Under the pieces are notes generated by a model. That model was not told the origin of the DNA, did not search any database, and saw only the letters and a list, made by a program, of their open reading frames with translations. 64,000 nt of DNA. Source: Whalleya microplaca (taxonomy: Eukaryota > Ascomycota > Sordariomycetes > Xylariales > Xylariaceae). The position numbers and the translations under genes are program-made. Numbering within the stretch: position 1 is the first letter of the stretch; each line of letters opens with the position of its first letter. The stretch is taken from contig MU385724.1 in NCBI GenBank assembly GCA_022497155.1, positions 558,001-622,000 on the forward strand. The letters are read 5' to 3'. Positions 47,340 to 60,304 of this stretch are shown here, piece after piece.

Positions 47340-50300
47340 CGGCTGATCAAAATCCACACATACCTACACGACTAGTAGATCCGCAAAAGCACGATGATAA
47401 CACGCCTGCCGGGGATCCAGACATCGCTTGACGCCCCATCCCCAGCCGGGCTTAGAGGACTGGGGGCGGCTTGGGAGCTTTGGGGATCGGGTTGGTGCGG
47501 CTATCGGATTCAGTTCCCCCCTCGCGCCCATCGCGGCATAGCGCGTCGATCATTTTGGCACCTACCACCTACTTTTTCCCATTTCTTTCTGCCTTTCTTT
47601 TTTCCTCGGGATCGCCCCAGCTTGGCGTCTGCGCAGGCGGACCCCCTTAGCCACCTAGGTACGGATCTGTGTACTACCTAGGTATGATACCTTCGTGGAC
47701 GACGCCTCCAGCGCCCGTGTCTCGGCGCTGGTATGGCATGGGATCAAAGGTGTTGGGCGAAGGGGACGGGGCAAGAGAGCTGGCGATAGATACCTATGTA
47801 GTCAGTCTTCAACATCTGGTATCTGACTTCCCGGACCGGAGAAGAGGGTGACGGGATCTTGGGTTCCCGGGATGCGGTGTGCGCACGCGCTAGCTAAGTA
47901 TGTATGCGTAGATGCGTAGATGCAATCACGGTTATGATGTCGTGATGGGGCGTATGTGCGTGCGAATCCTGCCAATATTGCCAGGCTGAGCTGATGGGAT
48001 ACCCAGATGCTCGCCAATCGGAGTATCTAGGACCCGTCAGTCCGTGGCGGCGATGTGCGTATTCGCCGGTATTCGCGTACGTCCATAGGTAGATGATAGG
48101 TAAGCGTTCCACTCACTAGCTAACTCCAGGTCAGACAGATAGCCACAGATTAGATCCTGACAGCGTTAGGTTGATTAGGTCAGGTATTGCCTGCATCTGC
48201 ATCGTCAGCGTGGGACAAAGGAAAAGAAAAAAAGCTCGGCATGGCCTGGCGCGTTCCTGAGCCAAGAGGCCGGTAGGTTGGGTAGGTATCTAACTCTCTC
48301 TCACGCACACTCTCTACACGCCAGCTCCGTCATCGCAGACAGACTGTTGCGACAGCAATGCGAAGCGAGACAAGAATGAGATCAACCTCCAAGAGCTAAA
48401 AACGTGGGAAAAATGAGGGAATCTCAAATCATATAAGTCAAAAAGAGAGACAAGCCCTCGTGATCTGATCCAGACTTTTATGAGAGAGATCTCTCCCTAG
48501 CCACGCTGCCCACGCTAGCATGTATATACCTACAGTAGGTTAGGCTTGACTCTTCTCCAAAATACCTACGTATGTATCTATTTGGCTGGCAGATACGAGT
48601 TGCATGTACATTTCTACGCACAGCACCTACTGATTGGGCCTGATCTGGTAAACAGCTCATCTCATCTCGTCACCCAAATCTAGCAAGTAGGCTAGGTTAG
48701 GTTGTCGTCGGGCGCTTTTGATTCGACCGGGAGTTTACCGGATGTTTCCTCGTAAATAGCAAATACATGTACGCAGTAGCTAGCTAGCTACCGTATCCGT
48801 CCTGATGGCTATCATATCTGCATACATATGTATCTAGGGAGCGCCCCCTTCGCGCGGTCCCTTGACAGCCAGTCTGTCTCTTCTTGTGTTCTGCAGTGAC
48901 ATACATACTGCGTAGAGGTGCGCCATGGACGGATGATTGGCTCACCTCGACATGCAAAGCGCTATATAATACCTATGTAGGGAGAGAATTGCCTACTTAT
49001 ACAGGGATGTCTTAGCGGACACGCTGCTAGCTAAGCTAGGTACATACGTAGACAGGCAGATGTGTAGAGGCTCAGGCAGGCAGGTAATTATAGAGAGGAT
49101 GAACAACTGCTTCAGACAATTATGGCATAAAATAATCAACGGCCTTATTTACATTCATATTGAATTATGAAAAATGAACGATGCTTGAAGTGCGATTTTA
49201 GCATATATGATGGAAGCTTGACATCAGCCCCAAAGTCCAATAGTTCATTCTTCAGTGTCTCCTCCTCACTCATGAGTCGCGCAGATCGTGACTCGTGGCA
49301 TTCAGCAGCAGCAGCAGTGTCGACAGCAGAAACAGAAAAAAGCATGGATGGATGGATTGGTGAAGCGCCATTTTTATGAATGTGTATGGGCATGTGTGTA
49401 GTGTTCCAACCAGCACGTGGCTTTTATTCATACCTATGTACTATCAATCCAATTCCAGCATCTTATTATTATTAGCGCCACCACGAACGAGACTAAATTG
49501 AATTACCTGCCTACATAGTACCTGATTAGAGACAGACAAAGACAAAGACACAAAAGTGCCACGCTCTATGTATGTCGCGGTGGTCCATTCCGATGCCGTC
49601 TCGCTTTTTTCGTTCAGGCGGGCGACAGGTGACAGGCGACAACGGCCCAGTGACCTGTTGTCTTTGATCCCAAGTAGGTGGTCTGCCTATCTGTATGTAT
49701 GTAGGTTAGGCATGTATGTACCGAACAAGAGAGACAGAGTCGAACCTTCAGCTTGCTGATGCATACACACACATACATACACATATGCGGTATCGGATGG
49801 GATTGTACAATACGACACAACCGGATCTGCAATACGAAGCAGGCAAGTGAGAAATCACCTACATATAAGGTGGTGGTGGTGGTGAAGCAGGATGGTGGAT
49901 GGGCCACCACCATTGAATCGCTCTGTCGCTCTGCATGCTAATAAAAGGCGTATATGTACGGAATACATGACTACATACATACATACACTTGCGCTGGGGA
50001 TAGATGTCACCTCCCCATCCATTAATACCATGAGTGTACATACACACGCTGGAAGTACTATATTGGCATCCCGCCAGCCCGCCAACCTGCCGATGTTGAT
50101 TTGGTCTTGCTGATCGGTGGTCGTCGCTCTCTCCCCCGCAGTCACCACCACACACCCATGGGCCTCGCAGCAGCCAATGTGTGCGACGTATTATTGAACG
50201 CAGGAATTGTACCCTACCCGGGAAATAGCAGAGCTGCTGGCCCTGCCCTGCCCTGTCCTGTTCGGTGCTCGCATCTTCCAATGAGTGCTTAGGCTTACGA

Positions 50301-51543
50301 TACCGTGAATCGAGGTACAGCATAAAAGCTCTCATATACCTAGCTACTGTAGATACCTAACCTAGTAGACAGTCCACTGGAACTGAACCGGGACTATCGA
50401 CTCGTGAACAGAGAGAGAAGACAAGAAAGACAAGAAAAGGGAAGGCCGCCTAGCTCGCAAGGGTAAGTAGTATTTCCCAATTCGTATTAGGTAGCAGTCG
50501 TAGTCGTTAGGGGCCCGCCCCCCACCACCTCGACAATGGATGAATGACTTTCCAAGGTTGGATGAGCATGACCTAATGCCGTCAGCGATTAACCAAGCTT
50601 TGCTTGGGGAGGATTCCCGCGGGAGGAGAGGAAATGGGCAAGCAAGGCAAGGCAAGCAAGCAATTGTCTCTTGGCTTGGCCTTTGCTTGGTGCGTTCCTC
50701 TATTGTGTAGTATGCGCTTGCACGAGTCCGTCCGTCCCCTCCCGTCCGCCTTTTGGTTCCAGGATTTCCGCCGGGGGTCCCATTTATGTCCTGTATTTCT
50801 CTGCAGTCAGTATGAAATAGTTCCTGTATTATTTTTATTATTATTATTTTTTTTTCTTACTGTAAACCGGCGCGAAGCTAGCCCCAAAAGCCAGCCAGCC
50901 AGCCCCAAAAAAGAAGTGCCCCAAGTTCTGCCCACCCCATCGTACCCATTCGCTCATTCTCATCAAAAGTTCTTGAACGACTTCCCAGTTCGGGTCGGCT
51001 CGTTATGGTTTTCATGTACCCAGCTCGAGTCCCGACAACGACAACCACCACCATAACCGCCAATTGAAAGTGACACAACCCTAATTCTTGAAAGGCGGAC
51101 ACCGCCTTCTTTTACCTGCTCTAGAGGCCAGACTAAAAGACTTGCTGCTGCATTGCCATTGTCATTGTGCTATTGTCATTAGCCCTCGTTTCGAAAAACA
51201 CTACCGCGGGTAGAACCGACGACTGCGATCAATCGGCTTTTGGATGCCCTGTGAATTGCGTGTCTGTACTTGGAGGCACAGAATAGCGGAGTGCCTATAC
51301 ATAGAACTAAGGGGCAACTCGACGCGACTCGGAGCTTGGTAGTTGATAGAAGAGTCACCAACACGATACAAAGGAACCGCTTCTTGACGTCTTGTCGCAC
51401 CCTCTTTCCCATTGCCTCGTCGTCCGTGCCACCACCCGAGCTTCTTTCAATCAGACGAACAACGGCATCTTTCGCGCGCGCGCGCCGATACGTTCTCTCC
51501 CTCTAAAACAATTATAATACAGTCCGTGGCCAGTCGCATAATC

Positions 51544-53858
51544 ATGCCTGAAGGCGACATGGCCGCTGTTGCGCAGGGCGCAGGGAATAACTCGAGCGAC
51601 TTTGTGAGTTTTGATGATAGACCCGTAGCCGAGGCCGCTTGTCGCGGATGAGTGCATTTGCAATTTGCTAACAACGGGTCGTGCTTAAATTCAGGTTCGC
51701 AAGCTATACAAGTAACTATTGCCCTTCTTCGACTCTCCGCTCGATCATCCCCTTGGCTGCGCATATACTGACATGACCTGTCCCATCGTAGGATGCTGGA
51801 GGACCCAGCCTATAGTGAGGTAGTAAGATGGGGTAATGAGGGCGATAGCTTTGTTGTTCTCGAGGTACACCCGCAACTTTCCGCCTCTTTCGTCATCTAC
51901 AGCTGGATACTGGATACTGACCTCATCTCAACACCGTAGAATGAAAGGTTCACGAAGACGATTTTGCCCAAACACTTCAAGCACAGCAACTTTGCCAGCT
52001 TTGTACGACAACTCAATAAATACGACTTCCACAAAGTCAGGCATAATGACGAGAACGGACAGTCCCCATACGGCGCATCTGTAATACTTGCCTTCCTTGA
52101 AGACATGTCCCGAATGGCCAAGCTGATAGAAACATAGGCATGGGAGTTTAAGCACCCCGAGTTTCGAGCTGACAGGAAGGATAACCTGGATAATATCCGA
52201 AGAAAAGCCCCGGCGCCGCGGAAAGCGCAAGCACCCGACGAGCAGTTCGGCGTTTCCAATCAACAGGTTCTCGTCCTCAGCGAGACGCTGGCCGCAACGC
52301 AGCAACAGGTCCAACAACTTCAAGAATCTTACGATGGTATCCTGAATGCAAACAAGGTCTTCGTAGACGAGATTATACACCTTCAAAAGCTGGTCCGCGC
52401 ACAGAATCAAGTGCACAACGAGTTGATCAATCATCTCAACAAGATTGAGCAAGAAAGAAAGGACAATAGAGGGTCGAACCATCATAACATGCCGTATGGC
52501 TCTAACACAGCAAATCTCTTATCAGATGGGTCAGAATCACCTCTCGAGCTACGCCGTGCTCGCGATATACTCAATGGTCTCCAAGTGGAGCACGTCGCCG
52601 ACCGAGACTTGAACCGAATGTCGATTGCCTTACATCAAGCAGGGGGTTCTCCCGAGTCTGCAGGCTCCTCCGGTATGATGGGACCGCCCGGGATGGGTGG
52701 CGTTAATCCTTTCTTACACGATCCTCTTGGTGATATGCGACATGTTGTATATCCCGTCGGGCAGACGATAGGTATAGACCCCTTCGCCGCAGAGCACATA
52801 AACAATCTGCCGTATAATCGGCCGGTGCAGGATGCCCCGATGGGTTCTGGTTCCGAGCTCAACGGACCGCCGATCCCCTCTCATACCCCTCCCGGAGGAG
52901 CACCGCACGGTAATTCGCCATGGGGTATGAAGAAACCCATCATTCTCCTCGTAGAAGATGACAAGACGTGTTCTCGAATCGGCTCCAAATTCCTCGCCCA
53001 ATATGACTGTGGTGTGGAAGTCGCAGTACGTATCAACTTTTATTGCAAATAACGTTCCCGTCAGCTGACTTTCGATATAGCGTGATGGACTTGAAGCTGT
53101 GAACAAAGTCAATGCGAAACGCGATTATTTTGATCTAATCTTCATGGACATTGTTATGCCACAGCTTGATGGTGTGTCGGCAACTGCAATGATAAGAGAA
53201 GTGCAGCCAAACATACCGATCATTGCCATGACATCCAATATCAACCAACAAGATATCGAGATGTACTTCCACTGGGGTAAGTGAAAACACTTGTCTCACG
53301 TCTTCCCCTGGGGTGGCTATGATACTGACCGCCCTCACAGGCATGCGAGATGTGCTTGCTAAGCCGTTTACGAAGGAGGGAATGATTGGTAAACTGAAGA
53401 AACATCTTCACAGCTTCCTGCGGAACCCTCCGCCTGAGAGCATGATGGACTCGATGTATCCAAATGGAGCTCCAGGTCAACCACCGACGCCAGGCCCGTA
53501 TTCGAACCAGGGAATGGGGATGGCACCCTTATCGGCAGCCTCGTCTGGTCCTGTTGGGAAATTCGACACTACTCCCATACAATCGCCCGCAACAACTTCC
53601 TCCTGGCACTCCCCTAACCAGATGCCACATGCTTCGCCCACCATGGGGCAAGATCAAGGGTATCTCGGCGCGGGAAGCGGCTCTCAGATGGCACTAACAC
53701 CGGGCGGGACGCAGAAGCCTCAGTACGTCAATGCGATGATGCCGCAAATGGGAGGCCCGCCTCCGCAGCAACGTATGCCAGAAGGTATGGGCCGCTCCGA
53801 AGGTCCACCCGAGAAGCGACAGCGGTTGTACCCACCCCAAGGGAACTATGGCCAGTGA
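51544..53858 (+). CDS. SKN7: SKN7-type response regulator transcription factor
   Basis: Seven exons: 51544-51603, 51695-51711, 51792-51864, 51940-52080, 52138-53025, 53081-53276 and 53341-53858, giving 630 residues. Exon 2 is a 17-nt micro-exon. Residues ~18-110 are an HSF-type DNA-binding domain (FVRKLYKMLEDP, then [21 protein letters not shown]). A Gln-rich coiled coil follows at about 135-205. The receiver domain spans ~360-480: [17 protein letters not shown], phospho-acceptor Asp near 416 in FMDIVMP, and the conserved Lys in LAKPF. The C-terminal tail is Pro/Gln/Met-rich. SKN7 acts in the nucleus on oxidative-stress and cell-wall genes, receiving phosphate from the hybrid histidine kinase/YPD1 relay. 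All key residues are intact. Confidence 0.95.
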
Positions 53859-56800
53859 TCGGAACCTGGGCATTCCCCCGATCCCATGATCCGACTTGTA
53901 TATAGACCCCTATTTTCTCTCGCGGCGTGACGACTTTCGCCTTAGGTCGGTGATTGAGATGTCGGCGCGATCGAGATCAATTGGCATCGGGTCTCTTGAG
54001 TACGTTTCCAGGAGACACATCTGGCTAATCGGCTGTCTTGGGTCTCGTTCGAACTCGGGGCGAGCTAGAGCCCCACCATAGACCATGAAATAGCCTCCCT
54101 TTGCATGTTTTTGTAGAAGTGCGGCTAGGGTTGTTGCGGCTGCATTGTATCAGTAGCAGAGAAGAAGAGCCAAGGCGCTAGGTAGTATGCCCCATGGGTT
54201 GTGGGCTGGGGAAGAGGGATACGCTGAGGGATATCAACCAGGACAACCACCTTGACAACCATCTTGGCTGTGCTGGCTGTGCTGGAGGTGGCATGGGTTG
54301 GGTTGGAGTGTGCTGTCCACCCCCCATGCTGCATGACAACCACAGTTGCGCCCATCTTGGGTGTGGTTGATCTGAAACGATCCGAAAGCATACCAGAGCA
54401 ATGTATAGATATAGCCTTGCAAGCTTGGCTTATCTTGTCCTAAGCCCGCCTTGTCTCTTGCTCAGTATGAGGAATGAACGAACATGGACGAGGTTTTTCG
54501 CTTGAACAATAAGAACAACAGGGGACCTATAAAATATATATGTAAAGAGAGGAACGAAAAAGGAAACAAGGAGCGATAATCATTGGTTCGCAAGCATTTT
54601 TTGTATTTTGCATTCGCGTCTGTTGTGACTAAACAACTACTAGTTGCGCACAGAGAGTGTGTTTGTTTTGCTAGGGGCGAGGAAATCGGGGAGAGGTGAG
54701 AAAGAGGTGGAACTGATTTGTATTCCCTTGGACCTGAAATTCACAAGGCACCTGCAATGGATGAGAAGAGACTTTTCAATGTGTCAGGTGCGTCCGAAAT
54801 GCAATGTCCATGTCCATGCCCATTCCATGCCCATTCCATGCCCACCGTCGCTTCTGCTTTTGTCTTGTTTGTATGTAGGCATGTATGTATTGTATTAGTG
54901 TTTGCGCCTGCATCTTTGCGCTGTGGCCTGACCTCGACGTCACCGCCTGCCGTACCTAGACCTGCTGTATTTGGGTAGATAAGGCAGGCAGGATGTGGGC
55001 AGGGGACTGGTCGGTCCATGTAGGTACCTGCTGTAGTTGATTTTTTTTTTTTAAGGTTCGACAATGCTCCCGTCCTCTCGTACATGACCTAAACCCAGGT
55101 ACCTTGCCCATGTAAGGTTTATGGTACCATAGTAAGAGGGAAAACCGCGAAGGGTGTACATGTAGAGAAGTGAAAACGAAAAGAAAGAAAAGAAAAGAAA
55201 AAAGAAAATGAGAGAAAATAGTGTCCATCATATACATAAGGGAAGGCTGGATAAGGAAAACACCGAGGAATCCGTAGATAGATGAAATGGGAGAGAAACA
55301 AACCTGACTAATAAACAAAACTGAAAAAACCCCTAAACAGAGCAAACTCGCAACAGGAGAACCCTCGGACTTCCGCTGCTGACATTGTCTATTTTATATA
55401 CGGCAGCGATAGGGTAGGGTACACGTACGTTACCTACATTGATCGACTACGGCCTAGACACTTGGGTCCATGTACGGTCCATTTACCTGGGACAGCAAAC
55501 AATCCTTCGTCACATCAACGAGATCGACCGAGCCGCACCCGTTATGTGTGTACGATGGATGCAATGGGCTCAACCTAGACCCCTAATCATGCCCGCCCGG
55601 CTGCCCACTTCTCCATATCTTTTGCCCGTGGGCATCCGCTGCCACCGCGCGCCCAGCTGTCCGGCGGTCGAGTAGGAGTGTAAGACTCAGGTCAGGACCT
55701 CGCAAATAAGCGCTACCTGCTGGAGCTAGACCGCAGCTGCAGAATTGTGGCATGTTTTTCCCTGCTGTGGATTTGCCTGGACCGGGTGACTTACATCGAT
55801 TTCGTCGTTCTCGACTTAGGACGCCGAACCTGAGATGCCAAACGCGGGCATTAATGGGAAGATCCTAATGCTCCTTGGAAGTTCTAGGCTACGGGAAACA
55901 TGGGTGGGCCCTGGGCTGGGGACGTAGGTAGGAGGGGAGGGACCCTTTAAGCTTGAACGAAGAAGGGACCCTGCGAGCGAAAAGGCCGGCCTGATCGGTC
56001 CAATCCTCTGGCTATTGCGCCGTGACTACTTATAAAGGTATCCATTCCCCCGGATCGCTATAACCGCAAAGACCTGAAACGCGACGATGCTGCTGGTGCC
56101 CACGAGACTCGAAAGGCGGCTGGCAGCTGGGTCTGTTTCCGTTGAAGCCGACTCCCGACCAGCTTACCTACCAGCTGACTTGAATAATCCAAACATAGTC
56201 GAATTGCCTATGTGACAACTAACCATCCCGAAGGTTAAACACGAGGGAATCCGAACTCAAATTCAATCACAGTCTGTACATTACGCGCAAGAATGGTCTG
56301 CCAGCATGCCTGCCCAGAGATATGTATACATGTGTATATATAGTTGGAGGCAGGCATTCGCTTGACGGAACCCTATCGCCAAATCTACTCCCGTCTCAGT
56401 CCCGTACGATCTAGAAAGTGGAGGTCCCGAGGCCATGAGAGGGAGGGAGAGGGGACCAGGAAGTCGACCATGGTACTGGCCTGGTCCCTCGCAAGTCCTG
56501 CTGGTACGGAGGCCGTGACGGGTGCGGCCATGAGAACCCTGCGTACCATGCACTGGCACGGGTAACTAGGCATATACCTGGGCCGTACATATGCGGGCCA
56601 GCAGTCGAAACAAACCCGTCATCAGCTCGCATGATTTTTTTACTACTGCCTGCGGCCGGGAAGCTGGACTGCTACGGGTCTGGAATCTGGAAAACGCCAG
56701 AGAGCTCTAGCCTAGACCGCGGTTCGTACCACGGTAGTCATTTGATATTGGCCCACCTATGCCGTTGACACCCCTGCGCCGCCCGGCCTAGACCGCTTTG

Positions 56801-57937
56801 GTGCTTGAAATCCTGGCAGCTTAGTTGATAGACCCTGTTGTAGTTGTAGATCTCCCGGATACATAAGTACTCCAATACAGAAGGCCTTGCGGGCGTAGCG
56901 GCCAACTTGTTTTCCCTATTTACTAATAATACTTTACTGGGAATCCTGATTACGTCAAGTATGTATATACTCAAGGTTTGAAGAACTATAAGTAAACTGT
57001 CCACAAATCTTGATATAAAAAGAGTATAATACCCATCATATAAAGCGTACCCGGACAATGGAAAGCCCTTATGAGTGTAGTATTCTTCACTCGAACCCTC
57101 TGATAAGATAAGTTGCCATGTTTCATATTCTTTAGAGTCTTAGATTTCAAGACCTGAGGCCTCGATGCGAATGGAACTATCATGTATCATCTTATCACAC
57201 GTGGCTGTTGCATAAATGGGAGCTCAGCTTCCAACACATGTTCACATTTTGCCCGTCTCGATATGCCGCAAATTGAGCTCAAGTAACACATTGCCGGGAG
57301 GAAATCGAACTGATACATGGTGCTATGATGGGTTCATTGGCCGATACCCTATGCTCAAATATTCTGCGAAGTCTTCATAGCTTGATACCGTTGAGATAAA
57401 ACTTGCAAGATCTAAAAGTGCCCAAGAACCTGAATGATAAAAGTTCCCCTGACCTTTTAGGAAATTCCGATGTTCGATAGAATTGACTCTTATGTGAGAA
57501 CTGAGAAGTGTGTGTGTGTTATACAACATGGAAATGAACTGACAAACTTGCGCGCAAAGAACCGCATTGGTCATTGTCTTGCCCTATTTCGTATGGGATT
57601 TGTGTTCAATTCATACCAGACTGACAGGAGGAACCAGTCATACCTAAACATGTCTGACAATTATAAGATGCATACCTGGTACAAGATACGGATTACTCGA
57701 GAGTGAATGAAGTCTCGAGGTTCAGTTACCTAATAATTGTCAATTAATAATTGATTGCCCTAAGTCACATTGTGGCTTGATAATATGAATGTGGCTGGTG
57801 AAGTATGGCTTAGATCCTATGCTGGACCCTCTGCCCCTCCAATGGATTTCTTAGGGGACTTTTGACTCATAGCAGCAACATGACGATCGTTAATATTTCA
57901 GAGCTAGTCCTCACCATTCCTTCCACATACAACAACC
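53859..57937. other. Intergenic
   Basis: Four kilobases between SKN7 and GCD6. The first part is the SKN7 3' flank. A purine-rich AAAAGAAAAG tract lies at 55170-55220 and a T run near 55039-55052. Many small frames exist but none has a domain, splice-consistent partner or codon bias, so no gene is called. Confidence 0.5.
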
Positions 57938-60304
57938 ATGTCGCATAACAAAACAGCCCGAGGTGGTGCCTCCTCAAAGGGCAAGAAGCCTGGAAAATCA
58001 GGAGCTGAGGATAAAAGAGAAGACGTCCTCCAAGCAGTTGTACGTATCTCATAAACAACATCGCGGGGCAAAGAAGAGAGTCTAGAGAGTGATGGCTAAC
58101 ACGATGCGCCTCGCTCCCTAGGTCATAGCAGACTCCTTCCAGACCAGATTCCTCCCCTTCACACTAGAGAAGCCAAGAGTAAGTAAATTCCCAGCTTGTT
58201 CCTTGCCTTAATTACTGGTCTCATCTGTCGCTGGCAGTGTCTTCTCCCGCTTGCGAACACCCCCCTGATCGAATACACCCTCGAGTTCCTGGCCATGAAT
58301 GCCGTGCAGGAAGTCTTCATATACTGCGGTGCCCATCACGAACAAGTCGAGCGATACGTACACGACTCGAGGTGGTTTCCTAATTCCAAATCTTGTCCCT
58401 TTTCTACTCTCGAGTTCATACGGTGCGCCGACGCCCGGTCCATAGGCGATTTCCTCCGCGACTTAGACAAGCGCAATATCATTGGGGGCGACTTTGTGTT
58501 GGTACATGGAGACCTCGTCGCCAACATTCCTCTCGACGGGGCTTTGGCGGCGCATAAAGCTCGCAGAGAAGCGAATCGGGACTCGTGCATGACGATCGTG
58601 CTGCGAGAGGCCGGGGAAGAGGAACACAACACGAAGACGAAGGGAATCACGCCGGCATTCGTAGTTGATCCGAAGGCCAAGAGGTGTTTGCATTACGAAG
58701 AGATACATCCGTTACAGGAGGAACACTATGTCACCCTCGACCCGGGAGTACTCGAGAACTGCGAAGCAGAGGCACGGACAGACCTGATCGATGCCGAGAT
58801 CGATATATGTACCCCCGACGTGCTCTCTCTATGGTCCGAGAGCTTCGACTATGAACTCCCGCGCACAAACTTCCTCTACGGCGTTCTGAAGGATTGGGAG
58901 CTGAACGGGAAGATGATCCACACGGAAATCGTCAACGACGGATATTGCGCACGGGTCAGCAACCTGCAGATGTACGATGCAGTTAGTCAGGATATACTAA
59001 GTGGCTGGACGCATCCTTTCACGCCCGACTGCAATCTTCTAAAGGGCCAGACATATCGACTATCCGACGAAAACGTGTACCAAGAGGACGACGTCGAGGT
59101 AGAGTCTAGCAGCGAAGTGCTCGACGCTGTTTTAGGGAGAGACACACATGTTGGCTCCGGCTCAATAATACGAAACAGCATAATTGGCCGGAATTGCAAA
59201 ATTGGCGACAATGTCCGCATCACCGATAGCTTCATATGGGAAGACGCTACCTTAGATAGTGGTGCGGTGGTGGAGCATGCGATTGTTGCTGATAGGGGAG
59301 TGTTGGGCAAAGGAGCCTCAGTTCACGAAGGCGCCCTCTTATCCTTCGGAGTCACCTTAGGCGACCAGATCGACGTCAAACCTAACACCATGCTATCCCT
59401 CCTTTCCGCAGACAAGGAAGCTGTATCATCCCAACCCGAAATCGTCGGTCCCCAAGGCAAGGGGGCCCTATTCACAGATCCAGAAGAAGACGAGACAGAC
59501 CCCGACGACCCAGCGCGTCTACAGAAATCCCTCATCTACTCCCTGGACAACTTCTCGATCGCGAGCTCCTCGATCTCGACTCTGGCCGACGACTCCGACC
59601 TCTCGGACTCGGACGACGACGCCGACGGCTCGCGCGCGCCCAGCCAACAGACCAACACCTCGCGCTCGCGCCGGTCCTCCTTCGCGTCCGACGACTCCGG
59701 CGCCGGCGCCGGCGGGCCCTCCTTCTCCTCCTTCCACTCCGACGCCGTGCACGGCCTCCTCGACGTCCTGCGCGGCGTGTCCGGCAACTTCGACTCCGAG
59801 AAGGTCGAGTTCATGTCGCTGAGGCTCGCTAACAACGCCTCCGACACCGCCATGCGCCGCGCCGTCGCCACCGCCTTCGTGCGGCGCGGCGTCGAGCTCC
59901 TGAATCTCGATAACGAGAACGGCGGGCTCGAGCCGTCCAAGGCAGCCAAGCAGGTGCTCACGCAGCGCGAGGGCGCCGCCGCCTTCGTCGCCGACGTCGG
60001 CGTCGGCGGCGACAGCGTCCCTGAGCAGGTCGAGTTCGCGCTCGCGGTGCAGAAGGCGTGCGTCGGCGCCGCCAAGGTCGTCGAGGCCCCGCGCGCCGGC
60101 GCCCTGCTCGCCGCCCTGCTGCAGCAGATGTACGACCTCGATATCCTCGAGGAGGAGGGCATCCTGGGCTGGTGGGCGGACGAGCGGGGGAAGGACGGCG
60201 AGGTCATGGGCGCGGTGCGCGAGAAGTGCTTGGCGCTCGTCGAGTGGCTGGAGAATGCGGAGGAGGAGGAGAGCGAGGAGGAGAGCGAGGATGATGAGGA
60301 GTGA
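57938..60304 (+). CDS. GCD6: Translation initiation factor eIF2B, epsilon subunit
   Basis: Three exons, 57938-58039, 58122-58178 and 58240-2 (that is, from 58238) to 60304, give 741 residues. The N-terminus carries the nucleotidyl-transferase-like domain (RFLPFTLEKPR-CLLPLANTPLIEYTLEFL, then GDFVLVHGDLVANI). A left-handed beta-helix of hexapeptide repeats follows (VGSGSIIRNSIIGRNCKIGDNVRITDSFIW, and so on; about residues 345-440). An acidic Ser-rich linker leads to the C-terminal W2/HEAT domain with ILGWWADER and a very acidic end. eIF2B epsilon is the catalytic GDP/GTP exchange subunit for eIF2 in the cytosol. From about 59580 on codons become extremely GC-rich, unlike the first half. Long opposite-strand frames there are shadows of this bias. 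No defect seen. Confidence 0.94.

Larger units (their letters stand above)
44767..51543. other. Gene-poor spacer with microsatellites
   Basis: Almost 6.8 kb with no gene I can support. The first 200 bases hold a Ser/Glu-rich open stretch (SISEHSSEESSE near 44835-44870) that might be an eroded extension of the PKS. From about 47.2 kb on, tetranucleotide (ACAT/GTAT) tracts and CTACCTAGGTAGGTA-type blocks are frequent. The last 300 bases, with CG repeats at 51474-51486, are the SKN7 leader. Short frames across it change strand and frame without any domain. Confidence 0.55.

Noticed and set aside
47281..49990. Possible CRISPR-like regular repeats
   Set aside because: These are simple ACAT/GTAT microsatellites without spacers, in a eukaryotic genome.
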